From positions 1 to 64,000 of the forward strand of contig JAZUPW010000031.1 of the NCBI GenBank assembly GCA_045605385.1: a DNA stretch of 64,000 nt. The letters run 5' to 3'. Numbering within the stretch: the first letter of the stretch is position 1; each line of letters starts with the position of its first letter. Made by a program: the position numbers and the translations under genes. The notes under the pieces were generated by a model. That model was given only the letters and a program-made list of their open reading frames with translations, did not search any database and was not told the DNA's origin. Of the stretch, positions 39,915 to 49,830 are shown one piece after another. The DNA comes from SIG607 sp045605385 (lineage in GTDB: Bacteria > Bacillota > Clostridia > Oscillospirales > Acutalibacteraceae).

Positions 39915-40700
39915 TTAAAAATAAAGTGTCTCCGTTTTAACGGGCGAAGCAATTTTTAATATGTAATCTTCACCGTTTTTTGCCGAAATATCCATAAGGG
40001 CAGCCTCGGCGGCGGCAGCGGCAAGAAGCGGCGTATTATTATTCTCACTTAAATGCCCCAACATAAAGCGGTTACTTCCCTTTTTATAAAGTTCTTTAAG
40101 CAAAACGGCGCAGGTGTTATTGCTTATATGACCTTTATCAGATGCTATACGCATTTTAAGTTCAGGCGGATACGGGCCACCGTTTAACATTTTAATATCG
40201 TGATTTGATTCTATTAGTAACGCATTACATCCGTAAAGCGATTTTTTTACAGTATCGGTAACTATTCCCAAATCGGTGCAAACAGCAGCCGAAGTAGCAT
40301 TTGGTAATTCTATTTTGTATCCGCTTGGGTCAACGGCATCGTGTGAAGTTGCAAAACGGGTTATTTTTATACCGCCTATTTCAATTGTGTTTTCAATTGC
40401 AATAAGTTGCGCTTTTTCGCAAACGTTACCCGTTTCAACTATTTTTTCAAGCGTTTTAGACGTTGAAATAACAGGTACATTACATTTAGAAGTAAAGGTT
40501 TTAAGACCTTTTATATGGTCGCTGTGTTCATGCGTAATTAAAACTGCATTAATATCATTTACGGTTATACCAATATCTTCCAATGCCTGTTTCGTAGATT
40601 TAAAACTTGCGCCGCAATCTATTAAAACATTTCCGTAAGAAGATGAAAGCAAAATGCAGTTTGCCTTGCTTGAACTGAACAGCGCAGATAACTTTGACAT
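39915..40700 (-). CDS. walJ: MBL-fold metallo-hydrolase, YycJ/WalJ-like
   Basis: This 261-residue protein has the metallo-beta-lactamase fold with ALFSSSKANCILLSS at the start, the metal motif THEHSDHIKG near 55-64, FATSHDA and a late MLGHLSENN. It resembles YycJ/WalJ, a DNA 5'-3' exonuclease usually encoded in the walKR operon of Firmicutes; here walKR is not adjacent. It follows murA after 54 bases on the same strand. The exact activity cannot be told from sequence alone. Confidence 0.88.
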   Translation of the reverse strand: MSKLSALFSSSKANCILLSSSYGNVLIDCGASFKSTKQALEDIGITVNDINAVLITHEHSDHIKGLKTFTSKCNVPVISTSKTLEKIVETGNVCEKAQLIAIENTIEIGGIKITRFATSHDAVDPSGYKIELPNATSAAVCTDLGIVTDTVKKSLYGCNALLIESNHDIKMLNGGPYPPELKMRIASDKGHISNNTCAVLLKELYKKGSNRFMLGHLSENNNTPLLAAAAAEAALMDISAKNGEDYILKIASPVKTETLYF

Positions 40701-40727
40701 TTTTAATATCCTTTCACACTATTTTCA

Positions 40728-40755
40728 AAGCCGACAAGGTTTTCCTGTCGGCTTT
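40728..40755 (-). terminator. Hairpin at the end of murA
   Basis: The stem AAAGCCGACA/TGTCGGCTTT overlaps the murA stop codon. The T-run after it is weak (TTTGAAAAT), so some reading through into the YycJ-like gene is likely. Confidence 0.5.
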
Positions 40756-42014
40756 TAGTCTGCAATAATTTTTTTAATATCGGCGCCAAGTGCGGTAAAC
40801 TTACCAACAATATCCTCGTAACCGCGTTCTATGTGCGCAATATCACTTACAACGGTTTGTCCTTCAGCCATTAGTGCGGCTATAATCATAGCAGCGCCTG
40901 CGCGAAGGTCGGTAGCCCTTACTTTAGAATTGCAAAGTTTGTCTACACCTTTAATATAAGCGCGCTTACCTTCAACCGATACGTCTGCGCCCATAAGTTT
41001 TAATTGTTCGATATAACGGAAACGGTCATCCCATACTGCTTCGGTTACAATACTTTCACCGTTGGCAACAGCAAGATACGTAGCAATCTGCGGTTGCATA
41101 TCGGTTGGGAAACCCGGATGCGGCATTGTTTTAACCTTTATGGGCTTAGGACGCGAAACCATTGTAACGCGCACCGCTTCATCATACTGTTCAATAACAG
41201 CGCCTGTTTCTTTAAGTTTTACAATTATAGATTCAAGATGTTTCGGTGTTACGTTATTAACAAGCACGTCACCGCAAGTAGCGGCAGCGGCAACCATATA
41301 AGTACCTGCTTCTATCTGATCGGGAATAATGCTGTAAGTTGTGCCTGTTAATTGGTCTACACCGCGAATCTTAATAACGTTTGTACCCGCACCCATAATA
41401 TTGGCGCCCATACTGTTAAGGAAGTTAGCCAAGTCTACAATATGCGGTTCTCTTGCAGCGTTTTCAATAACAGTCATTCCCTTTGCTTTTGCTGCCGCAA
41501 GCATTATATTAATAGTAGCACCAACCGAAACCATATCTAAATAAACGTAACTTCCCGTAAGTTCTTTAGCGCGGCAAACAACCATATCGTCTTCAATAGA
41601 AACAGTAGCGCCTAATGCTTCAAAACCTTTTATATGTTGGTCAATAGGTCTTACGCCGAAATCACAGCCACCGGGAGGCGCAACCGATGCCTTTAAGCAT
41701 CTGCCAAGCAACGCGCCCAAAAAATAACTTGATGCGCGCATTCCTTTAGACATTTCTTCCGAAACGATATATGATTTTGCCGACGTAGGATCAATTTCAA
41801 CCGTGCTTTCGTTTATAACACGCACTTTTGCACCTAAACTAAGCATAACTTTTATTATAAGTTTTACATCTGAAATATCGGGAAGATTTTCTATAATACA
41901 AGGAGAATCTGCCAACAAAACGGCAGGAAGAATTGCAACGGCTGCATTTTTTGCACCGTTGATACGTACTTCTCCCCTTAAGGCTTTACCGCCGTTTATA
42001 ACAAAATTCTCCAC
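40755..42014 (-). CDS. murA: UDP-N-acetylglucosamine 1-carboxyvinyltransferase
   Basis: This 419-residue enzyme makes the first committed step of peptidoglycan synthesis, moving enolpyruvate from PEP to UDP-GlcNAc. The family start ENFVINGGKALRGEVRINGAK is clear (split as ENFVINGGKAL and RGEVRINGAKNA), and the loop cysteine targeted by fosfomycin is kept: APPGGCDFGVRPID, Cys117. The frame reaches 42206, but the GTG at 42014, with AGGA 8 bases upstream, fits the family's N-terminus. Whether a second murA copy exists cannot be seen. Confidence 0.95.
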   Translation of the reverse strand: MENFVINGGKALRGEVRINGAKNAAVAILPAVLLADSPCIIENLPDISDVKLIIKVMLSLGAKVRVINESTVEIDPTSAKSYIVSEEMSKGMRASSYFLGALLGRCLKASVAPPGGCDFGVRPIDQHIKGFEALGATVSIEDDMVVCRAKELTGSYVYLDMVSVGATINIMLAAAKAKGMTVIENAAREPHIVDLANFLNSMGANIMGAGTNVIKIRGVDQLTGTTYSIIPDQIEAGTYMVAAAATCGDVLVNNVTPKHLESIIVKLKETGAVIEQYDEAVRVTMVSRPKPIKVKTMPHPGFPTDMQPQIATYLAVANGESIVTEAVWDDRFRYIEQLKLMGADVSVEGKRAYIKGVDKLCNSKVRATDLRAGAAMIIAALMAEGQTVVSDIAHIERGYEDIVGKFTALGADIKKIIAD

Positions 42015-42161
42015 AATAACAATCCTAACGTATATACATATTAAGACAAAAGCACCCCAAAAAAAGGGCAAAATTACCTCATTTATTATACACTTATTTT
42101 GTGCCGTTGTCAATTCAAAAATCCATTTTAAAAAATATATATTTTTTCGTTCAAAAAAGTG

Positions 42162-42190
42162 TTGACACAGCAAAATCAATGTGCTATATT
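42162..42190 (+). promoter_or_regulatory. Promoter of the ABC exporter gene
   Basis: TTGACA (42162-42167) and TATATT (42185-42190) are 17 bases apart, about 50 bases before the start codon. Confidence 0.82.
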
Positions 42191-42243
42191 GCACTTGAAA
42201 AACCACTGAACTTTCGTTTAAGTATCAAAGGTGAGTGATGAAT

Positions 42244-44064
42244 ATGTCAAAAAAACATCCGTCATCAAAAGAACGTTTCAACAAGCAGAAAATACTGCAA
42301 ATGGAAAAACAGTTTATTAACTGCTACCGAAACCACAAAAATCACTTTTTCAGAATTTTTTTAGGGCTTTATAAAGGCAATTATAAAAATTTATTTTTTT
42401 CATCGATATTTTTCATAATAAAGGCATGTCCCGAATATTTATTACCCCTTATAACCGCCGATATTATTAATATTGCTACATACAAACCCGACAACGCTTC
42501 CACCTTATTTATGATTGACCTTTTGTTTGCTTTTTTACTATTGGCGCAGAACATACCTACCCATATGTTACACGTGCATTTTTTAAGCAAAGCAAACCGA
42601 AGTGTTGAAGCAGGTCTCAGAGGCGCTATGATACGGCAACTCCAACAACTCTCGCTATCTTTCCACACTGCAACACCATCGGGAAGCATTCAGTCGAAGA
42701 TAATGAGAGACGTTGAAAACATTGAACTCTTTTCAAACCAGATATTCACAATTTGTCTGCGCGTTTGTGTTAGTATGACAGTTACTCTTTGTATTGTTAT
42801 TACAAAAAGTCTGCCCGTGTTCTTTATGTTTCTTGTATGCATACCGTTTGCTTGTATAGTTGTATTTAAATTTAAAAAACCGCTTAGAAACAGTAACCGA
42901 GAATTTCGCAAAGAATTAGAGCACACTTCAAGTGAAGTATTTGATATGATAGAATTAGTTCCCGTAACGCGAGCGCACGCCTTGCAGAATAAGGAAATTA
43001 ACAAGTTAACAAAAGAAGTAACCGCAGTTGCCGAAAGAGGCTATAAATTAGATTTTATTCAAAGTCTTTTCGGCTCGGTACACTGGGTACTGTTTTCCTT
43101 TTTCCAAGTGTGTTGCCTTTTATTCACAGGATTTTTAGCCTACAAAGGCGAAATTGAAAATATTGGCGATATAACCCTTTACCAAACCTATTTTACCTCT
43201 TTAATAGGCTATGTTAACAGCATAATTGCACTTACTCCTATTTTATCAAGAGGCGCCGAATCTATTAATTCGGTTGGCGAAATACTTTCTTGCACAGATA
43301 TTGAAGATAACAAGAATAAGAAAAAATTCAAAACACTTGACGGCGTATACGAATTTAAAAACGTAAGTTTTAATTATGACGATGAAACTCCCGTACTTAA
43401 AGGGTTTAATCTTACCGTAAATAAAGGTGAAACCGTAGCCTTTGTGGGAGAATCAGGTTCTGGCAAAAGTACAATACTTAATCTTATAATAGGTTTTTAC
43501 AAACCCACAAGCGGAAGCATAACCGTAGACGGAGAGGATTTAAGCGAAATTGACCTTAACAGTTACCGTCAGCATATATCGGTTGTTCCGCAGAAAACCA
43601 TACTGTTTTCTTCTACCGTTAAAGAAAATATTACTTACGGTAATCCAAATATCAGCAAGGCACAACTAAACAATGTTATAGAGGCGGCCCAACTTAACAA
43701 CGTAATTAATAATCTTCCGCACGGCATTAACACACAGGTTGGCGAACACGGCGATAAACTGTCGGGCGGACAAAAGCAACGCATTTCAATTGCCCGCGCC
43801 ATAATACGTGACCCAAGTGTGATTATTTTTGACGAAGCAACAAGCGCGCTTGACAGTGTTTCGGAAAGAGAAATACAAAACGCCATAAATACACTTACCG
43901 AAAAGCGTACAACTTTTATTGTTGCCCACAGGCTTTCCACAATTAAAAACGCCGATAAAATAGCCGTTATTAAGGACGGAAGATGTGTTGAATTCGGCAA
44001 TTATAACGAACTGCTTGAAAAGAAAGGCGAATTTTATCAGCTTCAGCAAGCAGGAACAGTATAA
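42244..44064 (+). CDS. ABC exporter, fused membrane and ATPase domains
   Basis: This 606-residue half-transporter has an N-terminal exporter-type membrane domain with about six hydrophobic segments (residues 30-330) and a C-terminal ATPase: Walker A GESGSGKST, Q-loop VPQKT, signature LSGGQKQRISIARA, Walker B VIIFDEATSALD and switch His in VAHRLST. Such proteins dimerise to export lipids, peptides or drugs. The open frame begins at 42235 with closely spaced starts; AAAGGTGAG is best placed for the ATG at 42244. The gene stands alone, with its own promoter and terminator, so no partner or substrate is suggested. Confidence 0.93.
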   Translation: MSKKHPSSKERFNKQKILQMEKQFINCYRNHKNHFFRIFLGLYKGNYKNLFFSSIFFIIKACPEYLLPLITADIINIATYKPDNASTLFMIDLLFAFLLLAQNIPTHMLHVHFLSKANRSVEAGLRGAMIRQLQQLSLSFHTATPSGSIQSKIMRDVENIELFSNQIFTICLRVCVSMTVTLCIVITKSLPVFFMFLVCIPFACIVVFKFKKPLRNSNREFRKELEHTSSEVFDMIELVPVTRAHALQNKEINKLTKEVTAVAERGYKLDFIQSLFGSVHWVLFSFFQVCCLLFTGFLAYKGEIENIGDITLYQTYFTSLIGYVNSIIALTPILSRGAESINSVGEILSCTDIEDNKNKKKFKTLDGVYEFKNVSFNYDDETPVLKGFNLTVNKGETVAFVGESGSGKSTILNLIIGFYKPTSGSITVDGEDLSEIDLNSYRQHISVVPQKTILFSSTVKENITYGNPNISKAQLNNVIEAAQLNNVINNLPHGINTQVGEHGDKLSGGQKQRISIARAIIRDPSVIIFDEATSALDSVSEREIQNAINTLTEKRTTFIVAHRLSTIKNADKIAVIKDGRCVEFGNYNELLEKKGEFYQLQQAGTV

Positions 44065-44070
44065 ATTTAA

Positions 44071-44109
44071 AAGACTTAATACCATTTTACTTGGTATTAA
44101 GTCTTTTTT
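44071..44109. terminator. Strong terminator between convergent genes
   Basis: A 14-bp perfect stem (44071-44084 with 44092-44105) and 7-base loop are followed by a T-run on the plus strand, just after the exporter stop codon and before the VanW gene's stop on the other strand. Confidence 0.88.
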
Positions 44110-44112
44110 GTT

Positions 44113-45942
44113 TTAGTTTTCAGTATCAGATGAATCTGCAGGTTCGGAACCTTCAGGGTTTGATGGTTCAACGGGTTCTGATGGTTCAACAGGTTCTGAT
44201 GGTTCAACAGGTTCTGACGGTTCAACAGGTTCTGATGGCTCAACAGGAACCGATGGTTCTACAGGTTCTGACGGTGTTTCGGGAACCGATGGACTTACAG
44301 AAGATTCCGGCGGTGTGGACTCACTTGATTCATCCTCAGAACTTGATTCTTCTTGACCCACCCAGAGTTTCGGTTTTAAACTGTAACGCGAAGCGGGTAA
44401 ATACTCGGTAGAAACAACCTTGCCGTCTTTCCAGAGTGTGCGGCTTGAACTAACCTTATAATACTGTCCTTCAACACGTTCGGTTTCGGTAGCATTTAAG
44501 GTTATTTTATCATACGCGCCCGTATGGTATCCGTAAACATTGGCAACAAGTTTTTTGCCTTCCATATAACATTCAAAATAGATAGGATATTCAGTTTTGT
44601 TTTCAAGTCTTAAATCCAAACCCGGATAGTCAATGGTTGCGTCAAAGCCAACTCTTGAATAGCCTGCAGCCCAGGTATGGCAATGACGTTCTTTTACGCC
44701 AAGATTAGCCAGAAGCGCCGCATTATATATAGTACTGCTTGCTTGACATAATCCGCCGCCAACACCGTAATCTTGTCTGCCGCCAACGTAAACAACCGCT
44801 TTTTTCCAACCGCTGCTTTCAAGGTTGCTGTTTCCTGTACGCGCATTAAAAGACCACACCTGTCCGGGTTCAATAACAGAACCGTTGCACATATCCATTG
44901 CCTTTTTCATATTGTGATTACCCGCAGCAGTATTTGTTGACGTTGTTGTGTGTGTTGCAAGTAAAACTATATTTTGTTCTAATATCTTTTTTGTGAGTTT
45001 CGGAGCAACAGTAACGGTTGCAACATTAATAGTTCCGTTTGACTTACCTTGTGTTAAAAGGGCTGAAACAGATTCTATTAATTTTTCTTCATCAAACGTA
45101 AAGCCATTAACTTCATCGGTAAAAGAAAGCACTCCGCCCGAAACGCCCGAAATGGTAGCGTTTACAGGTTCTTTATGTAAAGTTTCTTTTGCTTTTGCTA
45201 TAATTTTTTCTTTAGACTCTTTACTTAAAGAAGAACCCGAAGCAAAATTTTTAGGTTCCTTAACAGCCTCGCCTTTCATAACGCTTATGCAGTAATCTTT
45301 AGCCTGTTCAAGCACGTTTTCATCACTTAAAGAATAGGTAATTTCTTCATTTGTAAGTTTAACAGATAAATCTTGTGCGGTTAAAGTAATATCGTAAGCC
45401 TTTTTATTATCAACAAGTGCTTTTTCTGCCTTTGCTTTAGCTTCTTCCATACTAAGGCCCGAAATATCCACACCGTTAACGCTTATGTTTTCTAAAAATC
45501 TAAAATCTTCGCCCTGAAAAAGACCTGTATTTGCAATAAACGCGGGCATTGAAAGATTTCCGTTCTTCCAATTTGCCGACAGCACAAACCAAGCCACAAC
45601 AAGAACGGCAATAACGCCAACACTTATACAAGAAGTTATTATAAAACCTTTACTTTTTAAGAAGTTCAAAAACTTATTTTGTTTCTGTTCGGCAGATTCC
45701 AATTCCGTCTCGGTTTGTTCTGTTTGACTGTCTTCGGTAAAAAAAGAATTTGTTTCATCATCAGATTTCTTTTCTTCAACAGTTTCTTCCTCGTCAACTT
45801 CACCGGCAAAAAAAGAATTAGACTCATCATTTTCAAAGTTTTTTTCTTCAGGCACTTCCACAACTTTTTCAATTAAAAAGCCTGCGTCGTTATCCTGTGC
45901 AACTTCATAAAACTCATTGTTTTTTTGTGCTTTTTTTCTCAT
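44113..45942 (-). CDS. VanW-family membrane-anchored protein with PSEPVE repeat tail
   Basis: This 609-residue protein has a cytoplasmic Glu/Asp/Ser-rich head (1-95), one membrane helix (about 96-122), two peptidoglycan-binding-like domains of the YoaR type (about 150-310), and a VanW domain marked by WSFNARTGNSN, GGGLCQASSTIYNAALLANL and RHCHTWAAGYSRVGFDATID. The region after it is beta-rich (TLNATETERVEGQYYK), and the tail is Ser/Glu/Pro/Val-rich with hexapeptide repeats. It likely sits outside the membrane in contact with the cell wall. VanW occurs with vancomycin-resistance genes, but no vanA/vanB-like genes are here, so resistance should not be inferred. Confidence 0.9.
   Translation of the reverse strand: MRKKAQKNNEFYEVAQDNDAGFLIEKVVEVPEEKNFENDESNSFFAGEVDEEETVEEKKSDDETNSFFTEDSQTEQTETELESAEQKQNKFLNFLKSKGFIITSCISVGVIAVLVVAWFVLSANWKNGNLSMPAFIANTGLFQGEDFRFLENISVNGVDISGLSMEEAKAKAEKALVDNKKAYDITLTAQDLSVKLTNEEITYSLSDENVLEQAKDYCISVMKGEAVKEPKNFASGSSLSKESKEKIIAKAKETLHKEPVNATISGVSGGVLSFTDEVNGFTFDEEKLIESVSALLTQGKSNGTINVATVTVAPKLTKKILEQNIVLLATHTTTSTNTAAGNHNMKKAMDMCNGSVIEPGQVWSFNARTGNSNLESSGWKKAVVYVGGRQDYGVGGGLCQASSTIYNAALLANLGVKERHCHTWAAGYSRVGFDATIDYPGLDLRLENKTEYPIYFECYMEGKKLVANVYGYHTGAYDKITLNATETERVEGQYYKVSSSRTLWKDGKVVSTEYLPASRYSLKPKLWVGQEESSSEDESSESTPPESSVSPSVPETPSEPVEPSVPVEPSEPVEPSEPVEPSEPVEPSEPVEPSNPEGSEPADSSDTEN
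44158..44274 (-). repeat. 18-bp tandem repeat coding PSEPVE
   Basis: About six copies of an 18-base unit like GGTTCTGATGGTTCAACA encode Pro-Ser-Glu-Pro-Val-Glu hexapeptides in the tail of the VanW protein. Copies differ by one to three bases. The tract is prone to change in copy number. Confidence 0.85.
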
Positions 45943-46056
45943 AAAATAAGACCTCTCAAAACAGGTAAATATACAAATACATATTAATAATACAACAAAA
46001 CCAAAGAAAAATAAAGTGCTTTTTTAAATTATAAAACATTTTTATTACTATCTAAC

Positions 46057-46090
46057 AAAAACGCCGATACAAAATAACTTTGCATCGGCA
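46057..46090 (-). terminator. Terminator of the Ig-like dockerin gene
   Basis: On the minus strand GCCGATGCAAA pairs with TTTGTATCGGC (one G-T pair) and is followed by GTTTTTG. Confidence 0.75.
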
Positions 46091-46116
46091 TTTTTCTACT
46101 AAACATTTTTAATGTA

Positions 46117-49100
46117 TTAAATTAGTCCCGCAACCATCTTTTTAAGTTGTGCCAAATCGCCAACGTTTATAATAGAGTTTTCATCTACGTCGCAATTCAG
46201 GTTCTCAGATTCGGTTTCACTTAAAAGTCCTGCAATGTATTTTTTAAGTTGTGCAACGTCGGCAACGTTCACAATGCCGTCACCGTTTACGTCACCCGAT
46301 ACAATGCCGCCTTTCACTTCCAAAATTGCAACTCTATCCAGAATAAATATGTCAAACACTTTAATATTCTGAGTTTTATCATACTCAACTAAAATATGGT
46401 ACGGAAGCAGTCCCTTAGTTGTTTCAATATAGCCTACATAAATTCCGTTATCATTTATATTTGCAATATCTTCAATTGTAAGAATTTCAATTGTACCGTC
46501 GGAATAAGTCAAAGTGAATTCAATACTGCTCCCCTTTGTATTTGCCTTAACTAAAAGTTTTTTATCCAAAGGTAGGTAATTAAATCCTGATATGCCGCAT
46601 TTAACACCGCCGTATGATATTACAAACGGCACTTCAGAACTGTAATTTTCCTCTATAACAGCGTCAAATCCATCTACTTTTACTTTTGTTGTTACAGACA
46701 AACTACGGTAATCCATATCATGTACTGCATTTTCTTCTGTAATTTCTACAGTTTTTGTTGAGCCGTCGGTATAAGTTATTTCAAAGGTAAGGCCTATAAA
46801 ATCAGGATAATAACGCTGTGTGTATTCTGTTTTTTCGGGCAGGCTTATAACCTTTATATCCTTTACCTCATACGGGAATTCTTTGTAAACAATATCATAA
46901 GTGAATTCAGCGCCTATATAAGATGCCGTTACTTCAACTATTCCTGTATCAGACGTCCAATCGTAATCAACCATAAACTCATAGTCGCCAATAAAATTAT
47001 TATCATCTATATCTTTATCGGTATAGGTTTTTACGCTTCCGTCTTTATAATAAGCGGTGAAAGAAATACCTGTAAAGTCGTAAGCTGTAAGATCGTAAGA
47101 ACCGTCACTATAGTTCAATCCGTAATCGGGGTCATACTTATAATAAACTCTTGAAGGCGCGCTGTTAAGAACAATTTTTTCTATGGGAGATTCTATTATA
47201 TTAACAGGAAGAAAGACCTCATTGTCAAGGTAATCTATTTTTATATAATTGTCTTCGTTGCCAAGAGTCCAAGGTGTACTATGCTGATTATCGTTCCAAT
47301 TAACATAGTAGCCGTCTACAGTACTTCCCAAAGGAACAACAATGCTTTCGTCATCGTTATAGTTAATCTTCACCATAATATCATCTATAGAATAATTATA
47401 ATAGAAGAACCTTTCTCCTGCATCATTATAAGTATAAGAACCGTTAGTTTTTTCAATAATTTCTAAGCTCTCGGTTAGACATTCTATACTTGCAATGTTG
47501 TTTTCTTTAATTATAAAACTGAAACTGTCAAAAGCATTTCCAACAGACACATCAGTACTGTGGTATACGTCGTTTTCATCATAATTGTGTGAAATGCTTA
47601 CTATATATCCCAATACAGTTTCATCGTTGTTGTAATCATATATTTCAGTAGTGCCGTCTTCTAACGTAACCTTTGCCGTAAGACCGCTATAACGAAAATC
47701 TTCGTACCCTTCTATATATTCTAACTGTTCAGGCAAAGTAAGAATTTCAACACTTTTAACGCCACCACATTCTGAAACATTAAAGGAAAAACTTCCTGTA
47801 CTAACATAGTTCATACACATTGCTATTTCATAAGTTTCATCTGCACTGAAATACCCTTTAAAAGAATCCGCAACGCCTGCTATATGTCCGTAATTATCTT
47901 TGAACAAATTTACCCAAACAGAATCCTGAGAAATAATTTCAAAATAATAGTAACCCGACTTTTCCGGAGTGAATTCAAAATATACATTTTCATATTCTTC
48001 ATCAATATTAACTTGGTATTCTTTATTAACTTCAATAGACGGGGCTTCTTTAACAACAATCGTAATACTGTCGCTAAGTCCGTTCGGTGTTGTTCCCGTA
48101 ACAATTGCAGTACCAACATGACCTGCAATAATATCTCCGTTCATGCAAAGTGAAGCAACGTTTTCATTGGTAGTGCTCCAAGTAACGGCTTCAGAACAGC
48201 CCTCGGGAGCAAACGAGGTTTCCATAGTTATGTAATAATCACTGTAGCATTCAAAAACATCAGGCAAAAGAATTTCAAAATATTCTGCAGATACCGCCTT
48301 GCTTATATTAAGTGTAACTTCTATACCCTCATAACCATAGCTTCTCAAAACTATGGTATATCGTTCGCCCGCTTCAAGGAAAGTAAATAATTCTTTTGTA
48401 AATTCGCCAGTAGCAACTAATTCGTTACCGTTATTATCCTGAATTGCATAGTAATTATCAAAGTATTCATTGCTTACAAAGTCGAAACAATACTCTCCGC
48501 TTTCCTTTGGAACAAACGAAAAACACTTATCATAACTCCCGTTTTCAAACTTAACAGTTTCCGTGCTGTCCAAGTATAACTCTTTATACGGTTTAACTTC
48601 TATTTCAGCCGTTGCCGTAACACCGTTTTCTACAGTTACGGTTATTGTTGCTTTGCCTTCTTCTAAAGCATAGAAAGAACTACCGCCATTGTATTCTAAA
48701 ACATCATAATTATCAATGCTTACGCCTACGTTTGTTATATTTGTATTAGCGGGTTCAAAAGAATATTCAAGATTAAAACTTTCGTTTTTATGTATATCAT
48801 AATCGGGAACAATAACTTTTACAGATGTTGGATAAACTGCTTTTTCAACCTTTAAAGAAAGGTCGGCAGAAGCAGATGTATAACCGTCGTTATTTTTGGA
48901 ATTGATTATGTATTCTTTTCCGGCTTTTAATTCGGCGGTAAAATAGAAATCATATCCGGATTCATAAGAAATTTGATTAAAGTTTTCTATATCCCATATA
49001 TCGGTAAAACAATAAATATCTTCGCTTTGCTCTTCAACACTAATTTTATAAACACCATCTTCTTTTGGAATAAAAGAAAAAGCGTGAGAGATATAAGTAG

Positions 49101-49815
49101 TATCTATTCTGAAATCTTTCTGACTTTCAAGTGAAATTTCTTCAGGTTCAACAGCGGTTATATTAACAGTATCTGTAAGCCCGTTTTCGGTTGTTATTGT
49201 AATGGTTGCTTTTCCTGCAGCATTAGCAGAAAAGGATACAGCCGAATCCGAAGGCCAAAACGAAACAAAATCTTCGTTGGCAGTTACAGTTTCAATCCTT
49301 TCAGGAGCAGAATCAATAGGTAAAAATTCAGGATAAAGCATATAAAGCATATCTTTATAAACAACAATATCCTTTGTTTTGTGTATATTCACACTTTCAG
49401 CTTTAACTAATTTTTTTACCGAAACCGAATATTTGCCTTCAGTATAATCAGATATCTGACTAGCGTATAAATAATAAGTATCGCCTGCATACAGTTTGTT
49501 GCTTATTTTAAAGTTTAAATCTTCTCCGCCGTCATCGTCTTCTGTCAGATACACACCCTCACCATCATATAAGGTGGCACAAGCGTCAATATCATTATTA
49601 AAAGAATAAAACGCATAATATCCGTCGGTTTCGGGAATAAACTTTAACCACTTACTTCCATTGTTTTCAAATGCGCTTATTTCAACAACTTCATCAAGTT
49701 TTATTTCCTGTGCGGTTTCCATAGTTGTTCCCAAAGCAAAACTGCTTAACGGAAAAGCCGTAACAATTAAAACTGCAACAAGAATAGCCGCTAAAAGTTT
49801 GCTTAACTTTTTCAT
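46117..49815 (-). CDS. Secreted multidomain Ig-like protein with dockerin-like C-terminus
   Basis: This 1,232-residue protein starts with a signal peptide (MKKLSKLLAAILVAVLIVTA...SSFA, residues 1-28). It then alternates PPC-like/bacterial pre-peptidase-type beta domains (WLKFIPETDGYYAFYS; recurring F.F.P...G.Y.F) with Big-type Ig-like units (ATITVTVENGVTA; VTWSTTNENVASL). From about 700, repeats beginning SVEILTLPEQLEY and IKVISLPEKTEYTQ resemble Ig-like group 3. The end has two dockerin repeats, DVNGDGIVNVADVAQLKKYI and DVDENSIINVGDLAQLKKMV. No catalytic domain is visible, so binding or adhesion is inferred. It lies 15 bases after uppP. Confidence 0.87.
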   Translation of the reverse strand: MKKLSKLLAAILVAVLIVTAFPLSSFALGTTMETAQEIKLDEVVEISAFENNGSKWLKFIPETDGYYAFYSFNNDIDACATLYDGEGVYLTEDDDGGEDLNFKISNKLYAGDTYYLYASQISDYTEGKYSVSVKKLVKAESVNIHKTKDIVVYKDMLYMLYPEFLPIDSAPERIETVTANEDFVSFWPSDSAVSFSANAAGKATITITTENGLTDTVNITAVEPEEISLESQKDFRIDTTYISHAFSFIPKEDGVYKISVEEQSEDIYCFTDIWDIENFNQISYESGYDFYFTAELKAGKEYIINSKNNDGYTSASADLSLKVEKAVYPTSVKVIVPDYDIHKNESFNLEYSFEPANTNITNVGVSIDNYDVLEYNGGSSFYALEEGKATITVTVENGVTATAEIEVKPYKELYLDSTETVKFENGSYDKCFSFVPKESGEYCFDFVSNEYFDNYYAIQDNNGNELVATGEFTKELFTFLEAGERYTIVLRSYGYEGIEVTLNISKAVSAEYFEILLPDVFECYSDYYITMETSFAPEGCSEAVTWSTTNENVASLCMNGDIIAGHVGTAIVTGTTPNGLSDSITIVVKEAPSIEVNKEYQVNIDEEYENVYFEFTPEKSGYYYFEIISQDSVWVNLFKDNYGHIAGVADSFKGYFSADETYEIAMCMNYVSTGSFSFNVSECGGVKSVEILTLPEQLEYIEGYEDFRYSGLTAKVTLEDGTTEIYDYNNDETVLGYIVSISHNYDENDVYHSTDVSVGNAFDSFSFIIKENNIASIECLTESLEIIEKTNGSYTYNDAGERFFYYNYSIDDIMVKINYNDDESIVVPLGSTVDGYYVNWNDNQHSTPWTLGNEDNYIKIDYLDNEVFLPVNIIESPIEKIVLNSAPSRVYYKYDPDYGLNYSDGSYDLTAYDFTGISFTAYYKDGSVKTYTDKDIDDNNFIGDYEFMVDYDWTSDTGIVEVTASYIGAEFTYDIVYKEFPYEVKDIKVISLPEKTEYTQRYYPDFIGLTFEITYTDGSTKTVEITEENAVHDMDYRSLSVTTKVKVDGFDAVIEENYSSEVPFVISYGGVKCGISGFNYLPLDKKLLVKANTKGSSIEFTLTYSDGTIEILTIEDIANINDNGIYVGYIETTKGLLPYHILVEYDKTQNIKVFDIFILDRVAILEVKGGIVSGDVNGDGIVNVADVAQLKKYIAGLLSETESENLNCDVDENSIINVGDLAQLKKMVAGLI

Positions 49816-49830
49816 AATAACACTTCCCCT

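Noticed and set aside
44158..44274. Regular short repeats, possible CRISPR
   Set aside because: The 18-base units are directly adjacent without spacers and keep a reading frame coding PSEPVE in the VanW gene.
44113..45942. Vancomycin resistance locus
   Set aside because: Only a VanW-family domain is present; no ligase, dehydrogenase, dipeptidase or VanRS genes are nearby.
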